Notes under the pieces: model-generated
What the model was told of the DNA's origin: nothing
What the model saw: the letters and a program-made list of their open reading frames with translations, nothing else
The model's database searches: none
Source: Flavobacterium limnophilum
Lineage (GTDB): Bacteria > Bacteroidota > Bacteroidia > Flavobacteriales > Flavobacteriaceae
Length of the DNA: 64,000 nt
Direction of reading: 5' to 3'
Assembly: GCF_027111315.2 (NCBI RefSeq)
Contig: NZ_CP114289.2
Span: 1,178,001-1,242,000, forward strand
Shown: in pieces, positions 31,131 through 40,385 of the stretch
Layout of the letters: each line of letters starts with the position of its first letter
Position numbering within the stretch: the first letter of the stretch is position 1
Position numbers and translations under genes: made by a program

Positions 31131-32522
31131 ATGCCTGAAAAAAATAATGATAAGACTGTTTTTTCGCTACTAGAGGTAACAAACAGCATCAAAAAAACGC
31201 TGGAGGAAAGGTATACCAGTTCATTTTGGGTGAAAGCCGAAATGAACAAACTCAATCATTACAGTAAAACAGGCCATTGCTTTCCGGAATTAGTGGAAAA
31301 ATCAGAGGGTAAAATAATTGCACAAATCAAATCAATCCTTTGGCAAGGCGATTACAACAACATAAACCGCAATTTTCTAAAAACGCTAAAAGAGCCACTA
31401 AAAGATGGAATAAAAATTCTATTATTGGCCAAAATAATTTTCGATCCCGCATTTGGCCTTTCCCTTCAAATATTGGATATAGACCCACAATACACTTTAG
31501 GAGATTTAGAAAAAGAAAAGCTCGAAACGATAAAAAAACTGCAGCTCGAGGGTATTTACGATAAAAACAAAAAAGTAGAACTTCCACTTTTGCCCCAAAG
31601 AATCGCAATAATATCAGTAGAAACCAGCAAAGGCTATGGCGATTTTAAAGATGTAATGGATAAAAATCCTTGGAATTACAAGTTTTTCCATTTCTTGTTT
31701 CCAGCAGTATTACAAGGACCCAAAGCCATTCACAGCATCATTGCCCAATTAGAAAGAATCAAAAAAGTGCAGCACCATTTCGATGTCGTGGCCATCATCA
31801 GAGGCGGTGGCGGAGACATTGGCCTATCGTGCTATAACAATTATGTTTTGGCCAAAGAAATTGCCCTATTCCCAATCCCGGTAATAACAGGAATTGGTCA
31901 CGTCACAAATGAAACAGTGTGCGAAATGATTTCACACACCAACGCAATCACACCAACCAAATTAGCCGAATTCCTAATTCAAAAATTCCATAATTTTTCA
32001 GTTCCAATCCAAAGAGCCAAAGATAAATTAGTGGACAAATCCAGAAGAATACTAACGGAGGAAAACACAAAGCTCCAATCAGAACTAAAGTTGTTTCGCT
32101 CCTTTACTGAAAATATGTTAAACACTAATGAGCATAAAATCAAGAATGCCATATATTCAATCCAGCATCAATCACAATTTATAATCAAAAACAACAATAC
32201 CAACTTAAATTCATTCAAGGAGAAAACCCGCTTAGCAACAATTTTCAGCCTAAGCCAACTCAAAGTTTCCATAAATAATTACCAAGAAAAAATTAGTATC
32301 CAATCAAAACTCCAACTGAAAACTTCCTGGTTAGCTATCGGAAACATAGATAAAAACATAACCATTCTAAATCCAATAAACATTTTAAAAAGAGGTTTCA
32401 GCATCACATACTTTAATGGTAAATCAATAAAAGATGCAGCTCAGCTAGCTGAAGGAGAAAAAATAAGCACCGTGTTATATAATGGCACAATCGACAGTAC
32501 AATAACAAAAATAAAAAAATAA
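31131..32522 (+). CDS. xseA: exodeoxyribonuclease VII large subunit (463 aa)
   Basis: An N-terminal OB-fold (FSLLEVTNSIKKTLEERYTS, FWVKAEMN) is followed by the XseA catalytic domain with RIAIISVETSKGYGDF, VVAIIRGGGGDIGLSCYN and PVITGIGHVTNET, then a long coiled-coil and the C-terminal LKRGFSITYFNGK. It is the nuclease subunit of ExoVII, degrading single-stranded DNA in the cytoplasm during repair. Normal length. xseB starts one base after its stop codon, so the two are one operon. Confidence 0.95.
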   Translation: MPEKNNDKTVFSLLEVTNSIKKTLEERYTSSFWVKAEMNKLNHYSKTGHCFPELVEKSEGKIIAQIKSILWQGDYNNINRNFLKTLKEPLKDGIKILLLAKIIFDPAFGLSLQILDIDPQYTLGDLEKEKLETIKKLQLEGIYDKNKKVELPLLPQRIAIISVETSKGYGDFKDVMDKNPWNYKFFHFLFPAVLQGPKAIHSIIAQLERIKKVQHHFDVVAIIRGGGGDIGLSCYNNYVLAKEIALFPIPVITGIGHVTNETVCEMISHTNAITPTKLAEFLIQKFHNFSVPIQRAKDKLVDKSRRILTEENTKLQSELKLFRSFTENMLNTNEHKIKNAIYSIQHQSQFIIKNNNTNLNSFKEKTRLATIFSLSQLKVSINNYQEKISIQSKLQLKTSWLAIGNIDKNITILNPINILKRGFSITYFNGKSIKDAAQLAEGEKISTVLYNGTIDSTITKIKK

Positions 32523-32523
32523 A

Positions 32524-32721
32524 ATGGAAGAAAAATTCAACTATACAAAAGCCTTCGAAGAATTAAAAGGTATTGTAACCGAAATAGAACAAGGTGAAAT
32601 CTCAGTAGACGAACTATCCGAAAAAGTAAAAAGAGCAACCGAACTAATCCAAAAATGCAAACTAAAATTAACCACAACCGAAGAAGACGTCAATAAAATT
32701 TTAAAAGAACTCGAAAATTAA
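32524..32721 (+). CDS. xseB: exodeoxyribonuclease VII small subunit (65 aa)
   Basis: A typical XseB three-helix protein: FNYTKAFEELKGIVTEIEQG, ISVDELSEKVKRATELIQKC, then a final helix with L-K-E-L-E-N. It wraps the coiled coil of XseA to form the ExoVII complex. Size and position immediately after xseA are standard. Confidence 0.93.
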   Translation: MEEKFNYTKAFEELKGIVTEIEQGEISVDELSEKVKRATELIQKCKLKLTTTEEDVNKILKELEN

Positions 32722-32760
32722 ATAGGGATTAAAAACGAATAGATAAAAATTTAGTGAATA

Positions 32761-33330
32761 ATGGAAAATAAAAATAATAGTATATTTAAATTTATACTAG
32801 GAGTATACGCTGGATATTTTATCCTTTATCCTGCAGTTCACGGGAAATGGAATCATAGATTCGATGATTTGAAAATCTTATTTGGTTCTAAAACTGAAAA
32901 ATCTTCAAAGAAATCATATCGCAATGAGTTTCAGGAATTAGACAGCTTAACTCTTGAAACTTTCAAAGACTATTATGGCGAGAAGCAAGGTCAAGTGAAA
33001 TTCAATATGTATATAAAAGTAAATAGAAATTCGACTCAATTAAACATAGATAACGATTCAGCTTGGCAACAACGCGGTTATAACTCAAAATCCAAAAATT
33101 GGGATAATGATTATGACTTTACTGAAGATGAAAAAAATAATAGATCAAATCAACTTAACCCAAACAACGATAAATATTACCAGAGCAGAGGAATGGACGG
33201 TAGACCAAATAATTGGAATAATAGTTATGAAGATGATAGTAATAGCAACTATTCTCAAGATGAACTTGATAATCACGCTGATCAAATGAATCCCAATAAT
33301 GATGCTTATCATTCCAGTAGAGGTAATTAA
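32761..33330 (+). CDS. unknown membrane-anchored protein with NPNND...SRG repeats (189 aa)
   Basis: An N-terminal hydrophobic segment (residues ~7-25: IFKFILGVYAGYFILYPAV) probably anchors it in the membrane. The C-terminal third holds three units of the form Q-[LM]-N-x-N-N-D-x-x-x-x-S/Q-R-G: QLNIDNDSAWQQRG, QLNPNNDKYYQSRG and QMNPNNDAYHSSRG. The linker is rich in N, D, S and W. I have no function for it. It begins 39 bases after xseB and could be read from the same transcript. Confidence 0.6.
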   Translation: MENKNNSIFKFILGVYAGYFILYPAVHGKWNHRFDDLKILFGSKTEKSSKKSYRNEFQELDSLTLETFKDYYGEKQGQVKFNMYIKVNRNSTQLNIDNDSAWQQRGYNSKSKNWDNDYDFTEDEKNNRSNQLNPNNDKYYQSRGMDGRPNNWNNSYEDDSNSNYSQDELDNHADQMNPNNDAYHSSRGN

Positions 33331-33410
33331 TAAATTTTTTGAGGTTCCAACCCGACCGCCCTGTTTAATTGCAAATTTACCCGACAGAACGTTTATAAAC
33401 TAAAATTAAT

Positions 33411-34295
33411 ATGTTGACATACAATGAACTCATAGAGCTAAGGAACAAATTAGCAAATTGCGAGATTTCATTAGAAATAGCAAAAGCAGATTTTTGGAAA
33501 GACTTCAAAGAAGGACAATATTCTTGGCACACGAAGGACTGGAAAGAAAGAAGGTCTAAATTCATTAAAGAAAAATGTGAAATATGTGCCAGTGAACACG
33601 TATTAACGCTGCAGCATCTTTCTCATCCAAGAAAGTTTACAGAATATAAAACAGGTGCGACAAGAGTATATACAAAAGAATATATAGAGGCAAATCCTGA
33701 TATTGACAAATCTGAGTTTGGGAATCACATATCAAAAATGTATGATTATTTGCCAGTTCTTTTATGTCCTAATTGTAAAAGTAAAAACCCTAGTGAAAGA
33801 GTGAGAAAAACTCCAAAATATCGTTGCACTGATTGTAAACACGAATTTGACGAACCAATTTTTAATTCGGTAAATGAACTCATTTCTATCTTTTATAAAA
33901 ATGAGGACGCATACGAAGTTCAAGACAAGTGTTTTGTATCAAAGGATATATGGAAAAACAAGCATAACTTATCAAACATTAAATATTGGTTGCAAAGGGA
34001 ACGTGCAAAGAATAAAGACACGGTATCGATTGAGAAAGAAGCATTTTTGGAATATCTAAATGATAACATTAAGTATCTTTCCTTTGACGATACAATAACT
34101 GCTTGTAGAAAATGTGCAGCTAGCTTTGACCTGTATAATATGGAATTATGCCCTAAATGTAAAATTTATTACAAAGGCATTCAATATCCAACTTGCATTC
34201 AATGTTTGCCAGAAGAAAAGCGAAAAGCTGTATTCGAACAGATTCAATTCAACAAAGAAATGCAAGTAATTAATAGAGGATTGGGGATAGATTAA
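33411..34295 (+). CDS. zinc-finger HNH-like protein of unknown role (294 aa)
   Basis: Several cysteine knuckles are present: CEICASEHVLTLQHLSH (residues ~57-73; C-x2-C plus His, HNH-like), CPNCKSKNP with CTDCKHEF (a zinc ribbon, ~122-146), CRKCAASFD with CPKC (~230-250) and CIQC (~263-266). The N-terminal helix and basic KDWKERRSKF could contact nucleic acid. It may be a nuclease or an adaptor; the catalytic residues cannot be confirmed from sequence. Single gene. Confidence 0.55.
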   Translation: MLTYNELIELRNKLANCEISLEIAKADFWKDFKEGQYSWHTKDWKERRSKFIKEKCEICASEHVLTLQHLSHPRKFTEYKTGATRVYTKEYIEANPDIDKSEFGNHISKMYDYLPVLLCPNCKSKNPSERVRKTPKYRCTDCKHEFDEPIFNSVNELISIFYKNEDAYEVQDKCFVSKDIWKNKHNLSNIKYWLQRERAKNKDTVSIEKEAFLEYLNDNIKYLSFDDTITACRKCAASFDLYNMELCPKCKIYYKGIQYPTCIQCLPEEKRKAVFEQIQFNKEMQVINRGLGID

Positions 34296-34481
34296 ATATT
34301 ATAACTATCAAAACCTGCTGCTTATAGCTAGAGTGTCGTTGCGTGCGCAGCAGGAACAATGAAACTCCTGTTGCACAACACCGGAACACGTGCCATCAAC
34401 ACTTTGCAGTTATCGTGTAGTTTTTAGATTGAGATGCGAGAGGATATTGCATCCACAACATATACAGATCAATTCTAAATT

Positions 34482-34907
34482 ATGGAAACAAAATACAATT
34501 TAGATCGTTTCTTGGAAGCTCAAGAAACTACATACAATGAAGCCTTGTCCGAAATTACAAGAGGTAAAAAGCAAAGCCATTGGATGTGGTTCATTTTTCC
34601 ACAAATCGCAGGTTTGGGCTTCACCGACTATAATGTATTCTATGCCATAAAAAACCTGGAAGAAGCAACCCAGTATTTACGACATCCCGTTTTGGGTCAG
34701 AGACTAATTGAAATTTCAAAAGCCGTTTTGGAAATAAATGGAAAAACGGCAAACGAAATCTTCGGAAAACCAGATGACAGAAAATTGAAGTCGTGCATGA
34801 CCCTGTTTGCGCAAATAACGAATACAGATCCAATATTTCAGAAAGTCTTGGATAAATATTACCAAGGAACCAAAGACGAAAAAACAATGCAACTGCTCAA
34901 CAATTAA
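34482..34907 (+). CDS. DUF1810-family protein (141 aa)
   Basis: Matches DUF1810: NLDRFLEAQETTYNEALSEI, KQSHWMWFIFPQIAGLG, LRHPVLGQRL and GKPDDRKLKSCMTLF, full length for the family. The family is widespread and cytoplasmic; its biochemical role is not known. Transcribed alone, starting after a 186-base gap that shows no other feature. Confidence 0.9.
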   Translation: METKYNLDRFLEAQETTYNEALSEITRGKKQSHWMWFIFPQIAGLGFTDYNVFYAIKNLEEATQYLRHPVLGQRLIEISKAVLEINGKTANEIFGKPDDRKLKSCMTLFAQITNTDPIFQKVLDKYYQGTKDEKTMQLLNN

Positions 34908-34954
34908 CATTCCATTGTAAAATCTTGATTACTTTTTTTCCTAACTTTAAATGT

Positions 34955-35060
34955 TGAATAGTATTTCTAACCTCCAACTTCAAACCTCTAACTTCTAACC
35001 TCCCGCTTCTAACTTCTAACCTCTAACTTCTAACCTCTAACCTCAAACCTCCCACTTCCC
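34955..35060 (+). repeat. CTAACTT/CTAACCT tandem repeat leader
   Basis: About twelve units of a 7-base pyrimidine-rich repeat (CTAACTT, CTAACCT, TCAAACC variants) run directly up to the ATG of the next gene. Confidence 0.75.
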
Positions 35061-35678
35061 ATGTGTTTCCACTCCAAACAATCAAAGTCAGGCATAGAAC
35101 TACAAAAACGGTTCAAGGCAACCTTGGACAACCCCTTGGAGTTCCAACCGCAAAACTACATCAACGGCTTTGACTTTCCGGAAACACCGGTCATAATCGA
35201 CGAAACACCACAAATCATTACACACTACAATTGGGGGCTAATCCCGGCTTGGGCAAAAGACGAAGAAATCAAAAAATACACCCTAAACGCAAAAATAGAA
35301 ACCGTCCACGAAAAACCATCCTTCAAAAATTCGGTCAACAAAAGATGCCTCGTAATCGCCAACGGCTATTTCGAATGGCAATGGCTGGATCCAAAAGGTA
35401 AAAACAAACAAAAATATGAATTGTGCCTGCCAGACGAAGAATTGTTTGCTTTCGCAGGATTGTATTCCCATTGGGTAGATAAGAACACGGGGGAGCTAAA
35501 AAACACCTACACTATCCTCACCACGGAGGCAAGTCCCTTGCTTGCTGAAATACACAATCATAATAAAAGAATGCCGGTCGTTCTAAAACGCGATGATGAA
35601 ACCAAATGGTTACAGCACGAGCCAATCGAACACTTTGCTTTTCCCTACCAAGTCGACTTGGTGGCAAGAAAAATATGA
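35061..35678 (+). CDS. SOS-response-associated peptidase, YedK/HMCES family (205 aa)
   Basis: Begins M-C-F: after Met removal the Cys2 forms the thiazolidine crosslink to abasic sites in single-stranded DNA. NGYFEWQW contains the catalytic Glu region, and HNHNKRMPVVL the active-site His. Length is typical. The protein shields abasic sites during replication; its presence fits the repair theme of the window (glycosylase-like genes, mutagenesis polymerases), although it is not adjacent to them. The start codon comes right after a pyrimidine-rich tandem repeat with no Shine-Dalgarno. Confidence 0.92.
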   Translation: MCFHSKQSKSGIELQKRFKATLDNPLEFQPQNYINGFDFPETPVIIDETPQIITHYNWGLIPAWAKDEEIKKYTLNAKIETVHEKPSFKNSVNKRCLVIANGYFEWQWLDPKGKNKQKYELCLPDEELFAFAGLYSHWVDKNTGELKNTYTILTTEASPLLAEIHNHNKRMPVVLKRDDETKWLQHEPIEHFAFPYQVDLVARKI

Positions 35679-35682
35679 AATA

Positions 35683-36063
35683 TTAAAAATGAAATACTAT
35701 GGTCATTTCTTTTTTGGTTGGGCCAACTTCATCCAATACAGAAATAAAATCAGGTTCTTTATTTTCAACAACGGCCAAAAAAGCTTGCTTTACCAAATGC
35801 GGTGCCGCAGCTTCATCAATTCCCAGAAGTTCCTCGTTTGCATCAAATCGAAACAAAATCCCATCTACCAATAATTCATCATTCCCCTCGGCACTGTTAT
35901 CGGGAACCATCCCAAAATGATGAACCCCCAAAGTCTCATCTTTCAATAATGCAATGGCTTTAGTTTGAAAATGCGAAAACAAATTCGAGTCAGGCATCCC
36001 AACGGGTAAACTAACATTGGAGGCCTCGATTGTCAGGGAAAGTACGGTGGGCTCTATCATCAT
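35683..36063 (-). CDS. unknown conserved-looking protein (126 aa)
   Basis: A leftward gene, convergent with yedK (4-base gap). The protein starts MMIEPTVLSLTIEASN and is hydrophilic, ending EMTIVFHF, with KAIALLKDETLGVHHFG in the middle. I do not recognise its family. The second Met (36060) is an alternative start. The long stop-free frame on this strand and the intergenic promoter-like space to the right support a real gene. Confidence 0.6.
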   Translation of the reverse strand: MMIEPTVLSLTIEASNVSLPVGMPDSNLFSHFQTKAIALLKDETLGVHHFGMVPDNSAEGNDELLVDGILFRFDANEELLGIDEAAAPHLVKQAFLAVVENKEPDFISVLDEVGPTKKEMTIVFHF

Positions 36064-36170
36064 GGCATATTTTTTTATAAAATTACAAAAATCTATAAAA
36101 CAACGCTACTTTTTCCTGCAGCTACAAAAACAATTAGTGTTAAATTACTCCCCTTTCTCTTAACTCCTCC

Positions 36171-36178
36171 TATATTTG
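36171..36178 (+). promoter_or_regulatory. -7 box TATATTTG for the S1/P1 nuclease gene
   Basis: Perfect TAnnTTTG 16 bases before the ATG at 36195. Confidence 0.55.
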
Positions 36179-36194
36179 CCAAAAATTTTATCCA

Positions 36195-36962
36195 ATGAAC
36201 AAAGCCCTAATTACCCTGTCATTTTTACTGACACTACTTATTTTACCAATCAAAACTTTCGCCTGGGGCAGTAAAGGACACGCAATGGTGGCCGAGGTAG
36301 CTTTTAACTATATGGACGAAAACACCAAAAAGGAAGTCCTGAAATACCTCGATGGTATGACAATCCAAGAAGCCGCCAACTGGATGGACAATGTAAAAAG
36401 TGACCATTCCTACGATTATATGAGAGCCTACCATTACGCCAATTTTGACAAGGGCGCCAATGTGGTAGAAACAAATGGAGACAACATTGTTTTTCAACTA
36501 AATACTACCATCAAAGAATTGCAAAACAAGGAAAGCCTCTCCAAAGAACAAATCAACACCAAAATAAAAATCCTTTTCCATTTAATGGGAGACTTACACC
36601 AACCTTTACACGTAGGTTATGGAGAAGACAAAGGGGGCAATACAATACAGCTCAACTACAATTTCAGGGGCACAAACCTGCATTCCTTGTGGGATTCCGG
36701 CATAATCGAATACAAAAAAATCACCCTACAGGATTGTCTAAAAGCCAACAATTATTCCAAAAATGAAATCAGGGCAATTCAATACACCAATGTTGTCAAT
36801 TGGGCTACAGACACCAGGGCCTATCTACCCCAAATCTACAAAACCGGCGGCAACAAAATCAACGACGATTATGTAGACGCTTGCGCCCCATTAATCGAAA
36901 ACCAAATACTAAAAGCCGGAATCCGCCTGGCAGGAGTCCTAAATGAAGTTTTCAAAAACTAA
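36195..36962 (+). CDS. secreted S1/P1-family nuclease (255 aa)
   Basis: A signal peptide (residues 1-23) ends before AWGSKGHAMVAEVA, where the new N-terminal Trp and the His bind zinc. Further ligands lie in YHYANFD, LMGDLHQPLHVGYG and NLHSLWDSGI, the standard S1/P1 trinuclear zinc site. It is predicted to degrade single-stranded DNA/RNA or 3'-nucleotides in the periplasm or medium, for nucleotide and phosphate scavenging. Own promoter; convergent with the WYL regulator. Confidence 0.9.
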   Translation: MNKALITLSFLLTLLILPIKTFAWGSKGHAMVAEVAFNYMDENTKKEVLKYLDGMTIQEAANWMDNVKSDHSYDYMRAYHYANFDKGANVVETNGDNIVFQLNTTIKELQNKESLSKEQINTKIKILFHLMGDLHQPLHVGYGEDKGGNTIQLNYNFRGTNLHSLWDSGIIEYKKITLQDCLKANNYSKNEIRAIQYTNVVNWATDTRAYLPQIYKTGGNKINDDYVDACAPLIENQILKAGIRLAGVLNEVFKN

Positions 36963-37066
36963 CATTTCAAATTTCAACTATATTTCAAAATAATAAAAGT
37001 CTTTTCCATCCAATGGTGGGAAGGATATTTCGATCATTTATTATAAATTCTACCTAAGTAAGAAGT

Positions 37067-38062
37067 TTAATTCAACCGCTCGCATTTATTTCCAAACCTC
37101 CCTACAAAAAAGTCAATTTCTCGATTGTCCCAAACGGAAATTTCCAAGATGGTAAAATCCTTGCGTTTTTCTATGATGCGTTGTGAATGGTGAATTTTTT
37201 TATTCTCGACAATTCCCATTGCCCAATCGGTAAATTTTAATTTAAAAGTTTTTAATATATTTTCCTTGTCATACCAAATCCCTAAACTGTTGTTGAGTAA
37301 ATATTCTAAATTGCTATTTTTATACAGTTCTTGGTAATCGAAATAAATGTACTTTTCAACTGTGTCATTATCTTCATCTTCCAATATTGCAGGATACACT
37401 TGTTTTTCCATGAATTTATCAAGAGTGTAGTTTTTTAATAATACTTCTGCTTCGTTTGTATTTTCATCGATATCGGTTCCCAATAAATAATAACGGTTAT
37501 CATAATACCTGATTTGTAATGGAGCAACTTGCTTGAATGTTGCTATTCCTTTTTTGTCATACAAGAATTTAATGGCTTGCCCTTTTTTGATGTATTCAAT
37601 GATTCTGCCAGCCAATATAAGCAACTGGTCTTGACTGTTTAAAGCAGGCTCAATATGCACAAAATGCGGATGCGGGTTTAAATCTTCTTCGCTATAATCA
37701 AATTCATCCATTAGGACGGATTTAATCCATTCTACAGAGTTCATCGTTTTTTCGGTATCCAACAACCCTAAAAGCAAGGGTAAGGTAAGTTGTTCCTCTT
37801 CCGTCAAATTCAAATTTTCGGGATGACCTTCAAGAACAAAATAACTTTTCCCTTCAAACTTTCTGGATTTGATTGTATATCCGTTTTCCAACAGGCTTTC
37901 CTTTGCCCTGTCAAAAGTTCTTCTGGATATGCCATCCATTCCATAATCTGTTTTCAAAATTTCATTTAGGGAAGTCAAAAGCTCTTCAACATTGAGATTT
38001 TTCTCTCTTAGAAGTTTTACTATGATTTTCTTGTAAATCTTTTTTTTGCCATAATCTTCCAT
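37067..38062 (-). CDS. WYL-domain transcriptional regulator (331 aa)
   Basis: An N-terminal helix-turn-helix (KKIIVKLLREKNLNVEEL, GISRRTFDRAKESLLENG) is followed by a WYL domain: GQAIKFLYDKKGIATFKQVA and PLQIRYYDNRYYLLG. WYL regulators often respond to nucleic acid or nucleotide signals and may control phage defence. ATG 38062 is preferred over 38164 because a TATCTTTG -7 box lies on this strand between them. It is divergent from the LamG lipoprotein gene. Target genes unknown. Confidence 0.8.
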   Translation of the reverse strand: MEDYGKKKIYKKIIVKLLREKNLNVEELLTSLNEILKTDYGMDGISRRTFDRAKESLLENGYTIKSRKFEGKSYFVLEGHPENLNLTEEEQLTLPLLLGLLDTEKTMNSVEWIKSVLMDEFDYSEEDLNPHPHFVHIEPALNSQDQLLILAGRIIEYIKKGQAIKFLYDKKGIATFKQVAPLQIRYYDNRYYLLGTDIDENTNEAEVLLKNYTLDKFMEKQVYPAILEDEDNDTVEKYIYFDYQELYKNSNLEYLLNNSLGIWYDKENILKTFKLKFTDWAMGIVENKKIHHSQRIIEKRKDFTILEISVWDNREIDFFVGRFGNKCERLN

Positions 38063-38183
38063 AAAAAAAATGTTTTGTTCTACAGCAAAGATAGGAAAAC
38101 AACTTTGCCATTTTATGCCAAACACGACTGTAGTTTTGTCTAATAATAAACACGAATCCATCATCTTAACTTAATCCCAAAAA

Positions 38184-38972
38184 ATGAAAACAATGAAATC
38201 ACTTAAAAACTTAATGCTACTGACAGCTGTGTCCATTTTATTAATCAATTGTAGTCCAAACAACAGTTCGACTCCAGAACCATCAACATTTCCAACAGAC
38301 GGTTTAGTTGCCCAGTACAACTTTAATGGCAATGCCAACGATGTTTCGGGGCATAACTTAAACAGTATTGTTTATGCGGCTTCCCTAACAACAGACAGAA
38401 AGGGAAAGAATGCTGCTGCCTATCAATTTTCCCATCAAGGAAGTGTTTTTGGAAAAAGAAATACTGAAATCTATGTTCCCAATTCATCCCTTTTAGACAA
38501 CAACCAACTTACTGTTTCCACTTGGATATATCCAAGATCCTATTTTTGGACAGGAAATGCCCAAAGTCCCAATACGGCAATCATCAGGAGAAGCGAAAAT
38601 GGCTATGCCAATCCTTCCGGTGAAGTATGGGGTTTGGATTTTAATCAAAATAACCTAACGGCAGGACTTGTTGGCACAAACAATACCCACTTAAATTTGA
38701 GTGTTTCCACTATTCCCTTAAATCAATGGAGTCATATTGCGTTTTCCTACGATGGAGCAACGCTGAAAATTTATGTCAATGGCGTTTTAAAAGGAAGCCA
38801 AGCAGGAGTGATAACCCTGAATTCGGGTAATTCGGGAATTTCAATTGGTGACTCTTATCAAGCCAACGGTTATTGGTGGCCTCTTGATGGGAAATTAGAC
38901 GATACTGCCTTATGGAACAGGGCACTTTCAGCCGAAGAATTACAAAAAGTTTACAATTCCAATGACAATTAA
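38184..38972 (+). CDS. LamG-domain lipoprotein (262 aa)
   Basis: Lipoprotein signal ending LLINC (Cys about residue 23), a Ser/Thr/Pro-rich linker, then a LamG/concanavalin-type jelly roll (residues ~40-260): LVAQYNFNGNANDVSGH, TVSTWIYPRS, WSHIAFSYDGATLKIYVNG, LDDTALWNRALSAEEL. Such domains bind carbohydrate or protein at the cell surface. Transcription is away from the WYL regulator. Alternative start at 38193. Confidence 0.85.
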   Translation: MKTMKSLKNLMLLTAVSILLINCSPNNSSTPEPSTFPTDGLVAQYNFNGNANDVSGHNLNSIVYAASLTTDRKGKNAAAYQFSHQGSVFGKRNTEIYVPNSSLLDNNQLTVSTWIYPRSYFWTGNAQSPNTAIIRRSENGYANPSGEVWGLDFNQNNLTAGLVGTNNTHLNLSVSTIPLNQWSHIAFSYDGATLKIYVNGVLKGSQAGVITLNSGNSGISIGDSYQANGYWWPLDGKLDDTALWNRALSAEELQKVYNSNDN

Positions 38973-39148
38973 TTGAAAACCGACACTTTGTTGAGGTATC
39001 AAAACAGTTTTGACAGCTACTGATTAAAACATTGATTCTTAAATAAATGAAATTGACTTTTCCAATTTTTATTTGAAAAAATATAGTTATATATTTACAA
39101 AAATCACTCTTTGAAATATAAAAAACCAACCAATTAAAAAACAATAAT

Positions 39149-39730
39149 ATGCCTTGTGAACACAGATTTTTAAACCAATTACTTCCTGTTTGGGAATTAG
39201 AATACCTATTTGTAGGAACATTTAATCCTACTTGGAATTATAATAATGCTGAGCAAGCAGATTATTTTTACGGAAAAATTAAAAATAATTTTTGGTGCGT
39301 TTTACCAAGAGTTTTTGGAGAAGAAAGCTTAAAACGAGAAGAATTAAATATAAAGCTTGATTATATTATTCAAAAGAAAATAGGTATTACTGATTTAGTG
39401 ATTAACATTCAAAACGCATCCAGAGAAAACATTGATGATAGGAATAAACTAACAAAGGGCTTTTCAGATAATGTTCTTAATAGATATATTTTAGAATTTA
39501 ATACTCCTAATATTCTAAAACTAATTGAAAATAATAAATCAACATTGCAGGGTGTCTTTTTAACAAGATCAACATTAAATGGTATTGATAAAATTGCTAA
39601 AAATTGGAGAGAAATTGAAGAATATTGTTTAAACAATAAAATCAAAACAGATAAACTTCGAACACCTGCAAACTATGGTGGAGGATGTGATAGAAAGTCA
39701 GAAGATTGGGCTAATAAAATTTTACTTTAA
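39149..39730 (+). CDS. predicted DNA glycosylase, UDG superfamily (193 aa)
   Basis: LEYLFVGTFNPTWNYNNAEQ (residues ~16-35) matches the active-site strand and loop of the UDG superfamily (G-T-F-P/N-P type, as in family 6 and MUG-like enzymes), followed by ADYFYGKIKNNFWCVLPRVFG, a classic F-Y...N-x-F-W pattern. The C-terminus has VFLTRSTLNG and TPANYGGG. The predicted role is excision of damaged or modified bases. It lies 13 bases before a PD-(D/E)XK-like gene and thus forms a repair or defence pair. Confidence 0.65.
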   Translation: MPCEHRFLNQLLPVWELEYLFVGTFNPTWNYNNAEQADYFYGKIKNNFWCVLPRVFGEESLKREELNIKLDYIIQKKIGITDLVINIQNASRENIDDRNKLTKGFSDNVLNRYILEFNTPNILKLIENNKSTLQGVFLTRSTLNGIDKIAKNWREIEEYCLNNKIKTDKLRTPANYGGGCDRKSEDWANKILL

Positions 39731-39743
39731 AAACAAACTAAAA

Positions 39744-40385
39744 ATGACATTAAAAGAAGTGATAGATACGCTAGAAATAAAAGAACTTGTTGGAGAACTA
39801 TGGGGTGAAATTGAAAGTGGTTTAAACAATAATGAAATGTTAATTTCCTCTGAAAAGTCTTTGGTTTTCAAATTTGCTTGGTTACTACATTTAAAGGCGG
39901 AAGAGAAATTAAGTAATGTTGATTTTGAGATAGCATTGTATGGAGTAGATTTTTCAGATGGAAAATTTTTAGATCTATATTTTGAAATTGAAATTCAGGG
40001 AAGTAATTATAAAGTTGGTATTGAATTCAAATTTCCGAATAAAAAGGTTTCAAATTCAGGACAAACACAAGTAAGACAAAAAATAATTAATGATATTAAA
40101 AGATTAAATCATTTGGTAAATGAAAATAGAATTGATTTAGGGATATTTTTATGTGCTACAAATGAAAAATATTACTCAATAAATAAAAAAAGAATAGAGC
40201 CACATTTTGAGACATATCACGGGGTTCGATATCTTTCGGGTGATTATTTTCCAATAAACCCAAAGTATTCTCACAATGTTCAAATTTCAAGCGACATAGC
40301 GTTTTTATGGAGAAATAAGGAGATAATAAATGATAATTACTTTTCATTTTTAGAACCAATTTACATTGAAAAGAAAGATGAATAA
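39744..40385 (+). CDS. predicted PD-(D/E)XK nuclease (213 aa)
   Basis: ISSEKSLVFKFAWLL resembles the N-terminal helix of restriction-type nucleases; FLDLYFEIEIQ and GIEFKF give the D...E-x-K core (residues ~80-105), followed by helices with QTQVRQKIINDIKRLNHLV. The protein is otherwise unknown. ATG 39744 is chosen because the longer form from 39675 overlaps the upstream gene. The pair with the glycosylase-like gene suggests cleavage at sites from which a base has been removed. Confidence 0.55.
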   Translation: MTLKEVIDTLEIKELVGELWGEIESGLNNNEMLISSEKSLVFKFAWLLHLKAEEKLSNVDFEIALYGVDFSDGKFLDLYFEIEIQGSNYKVGIEFKFPNKKVSNSGQTQVRQKIINDIKRLNHLVNENRIDLGIFLCATNEKYYSINKKRIEPHFETYHGVRYLSGDYFPINPKYSHNVQISSDIAFLWRNKEIINDNYFSFLEPIYIEKKDE

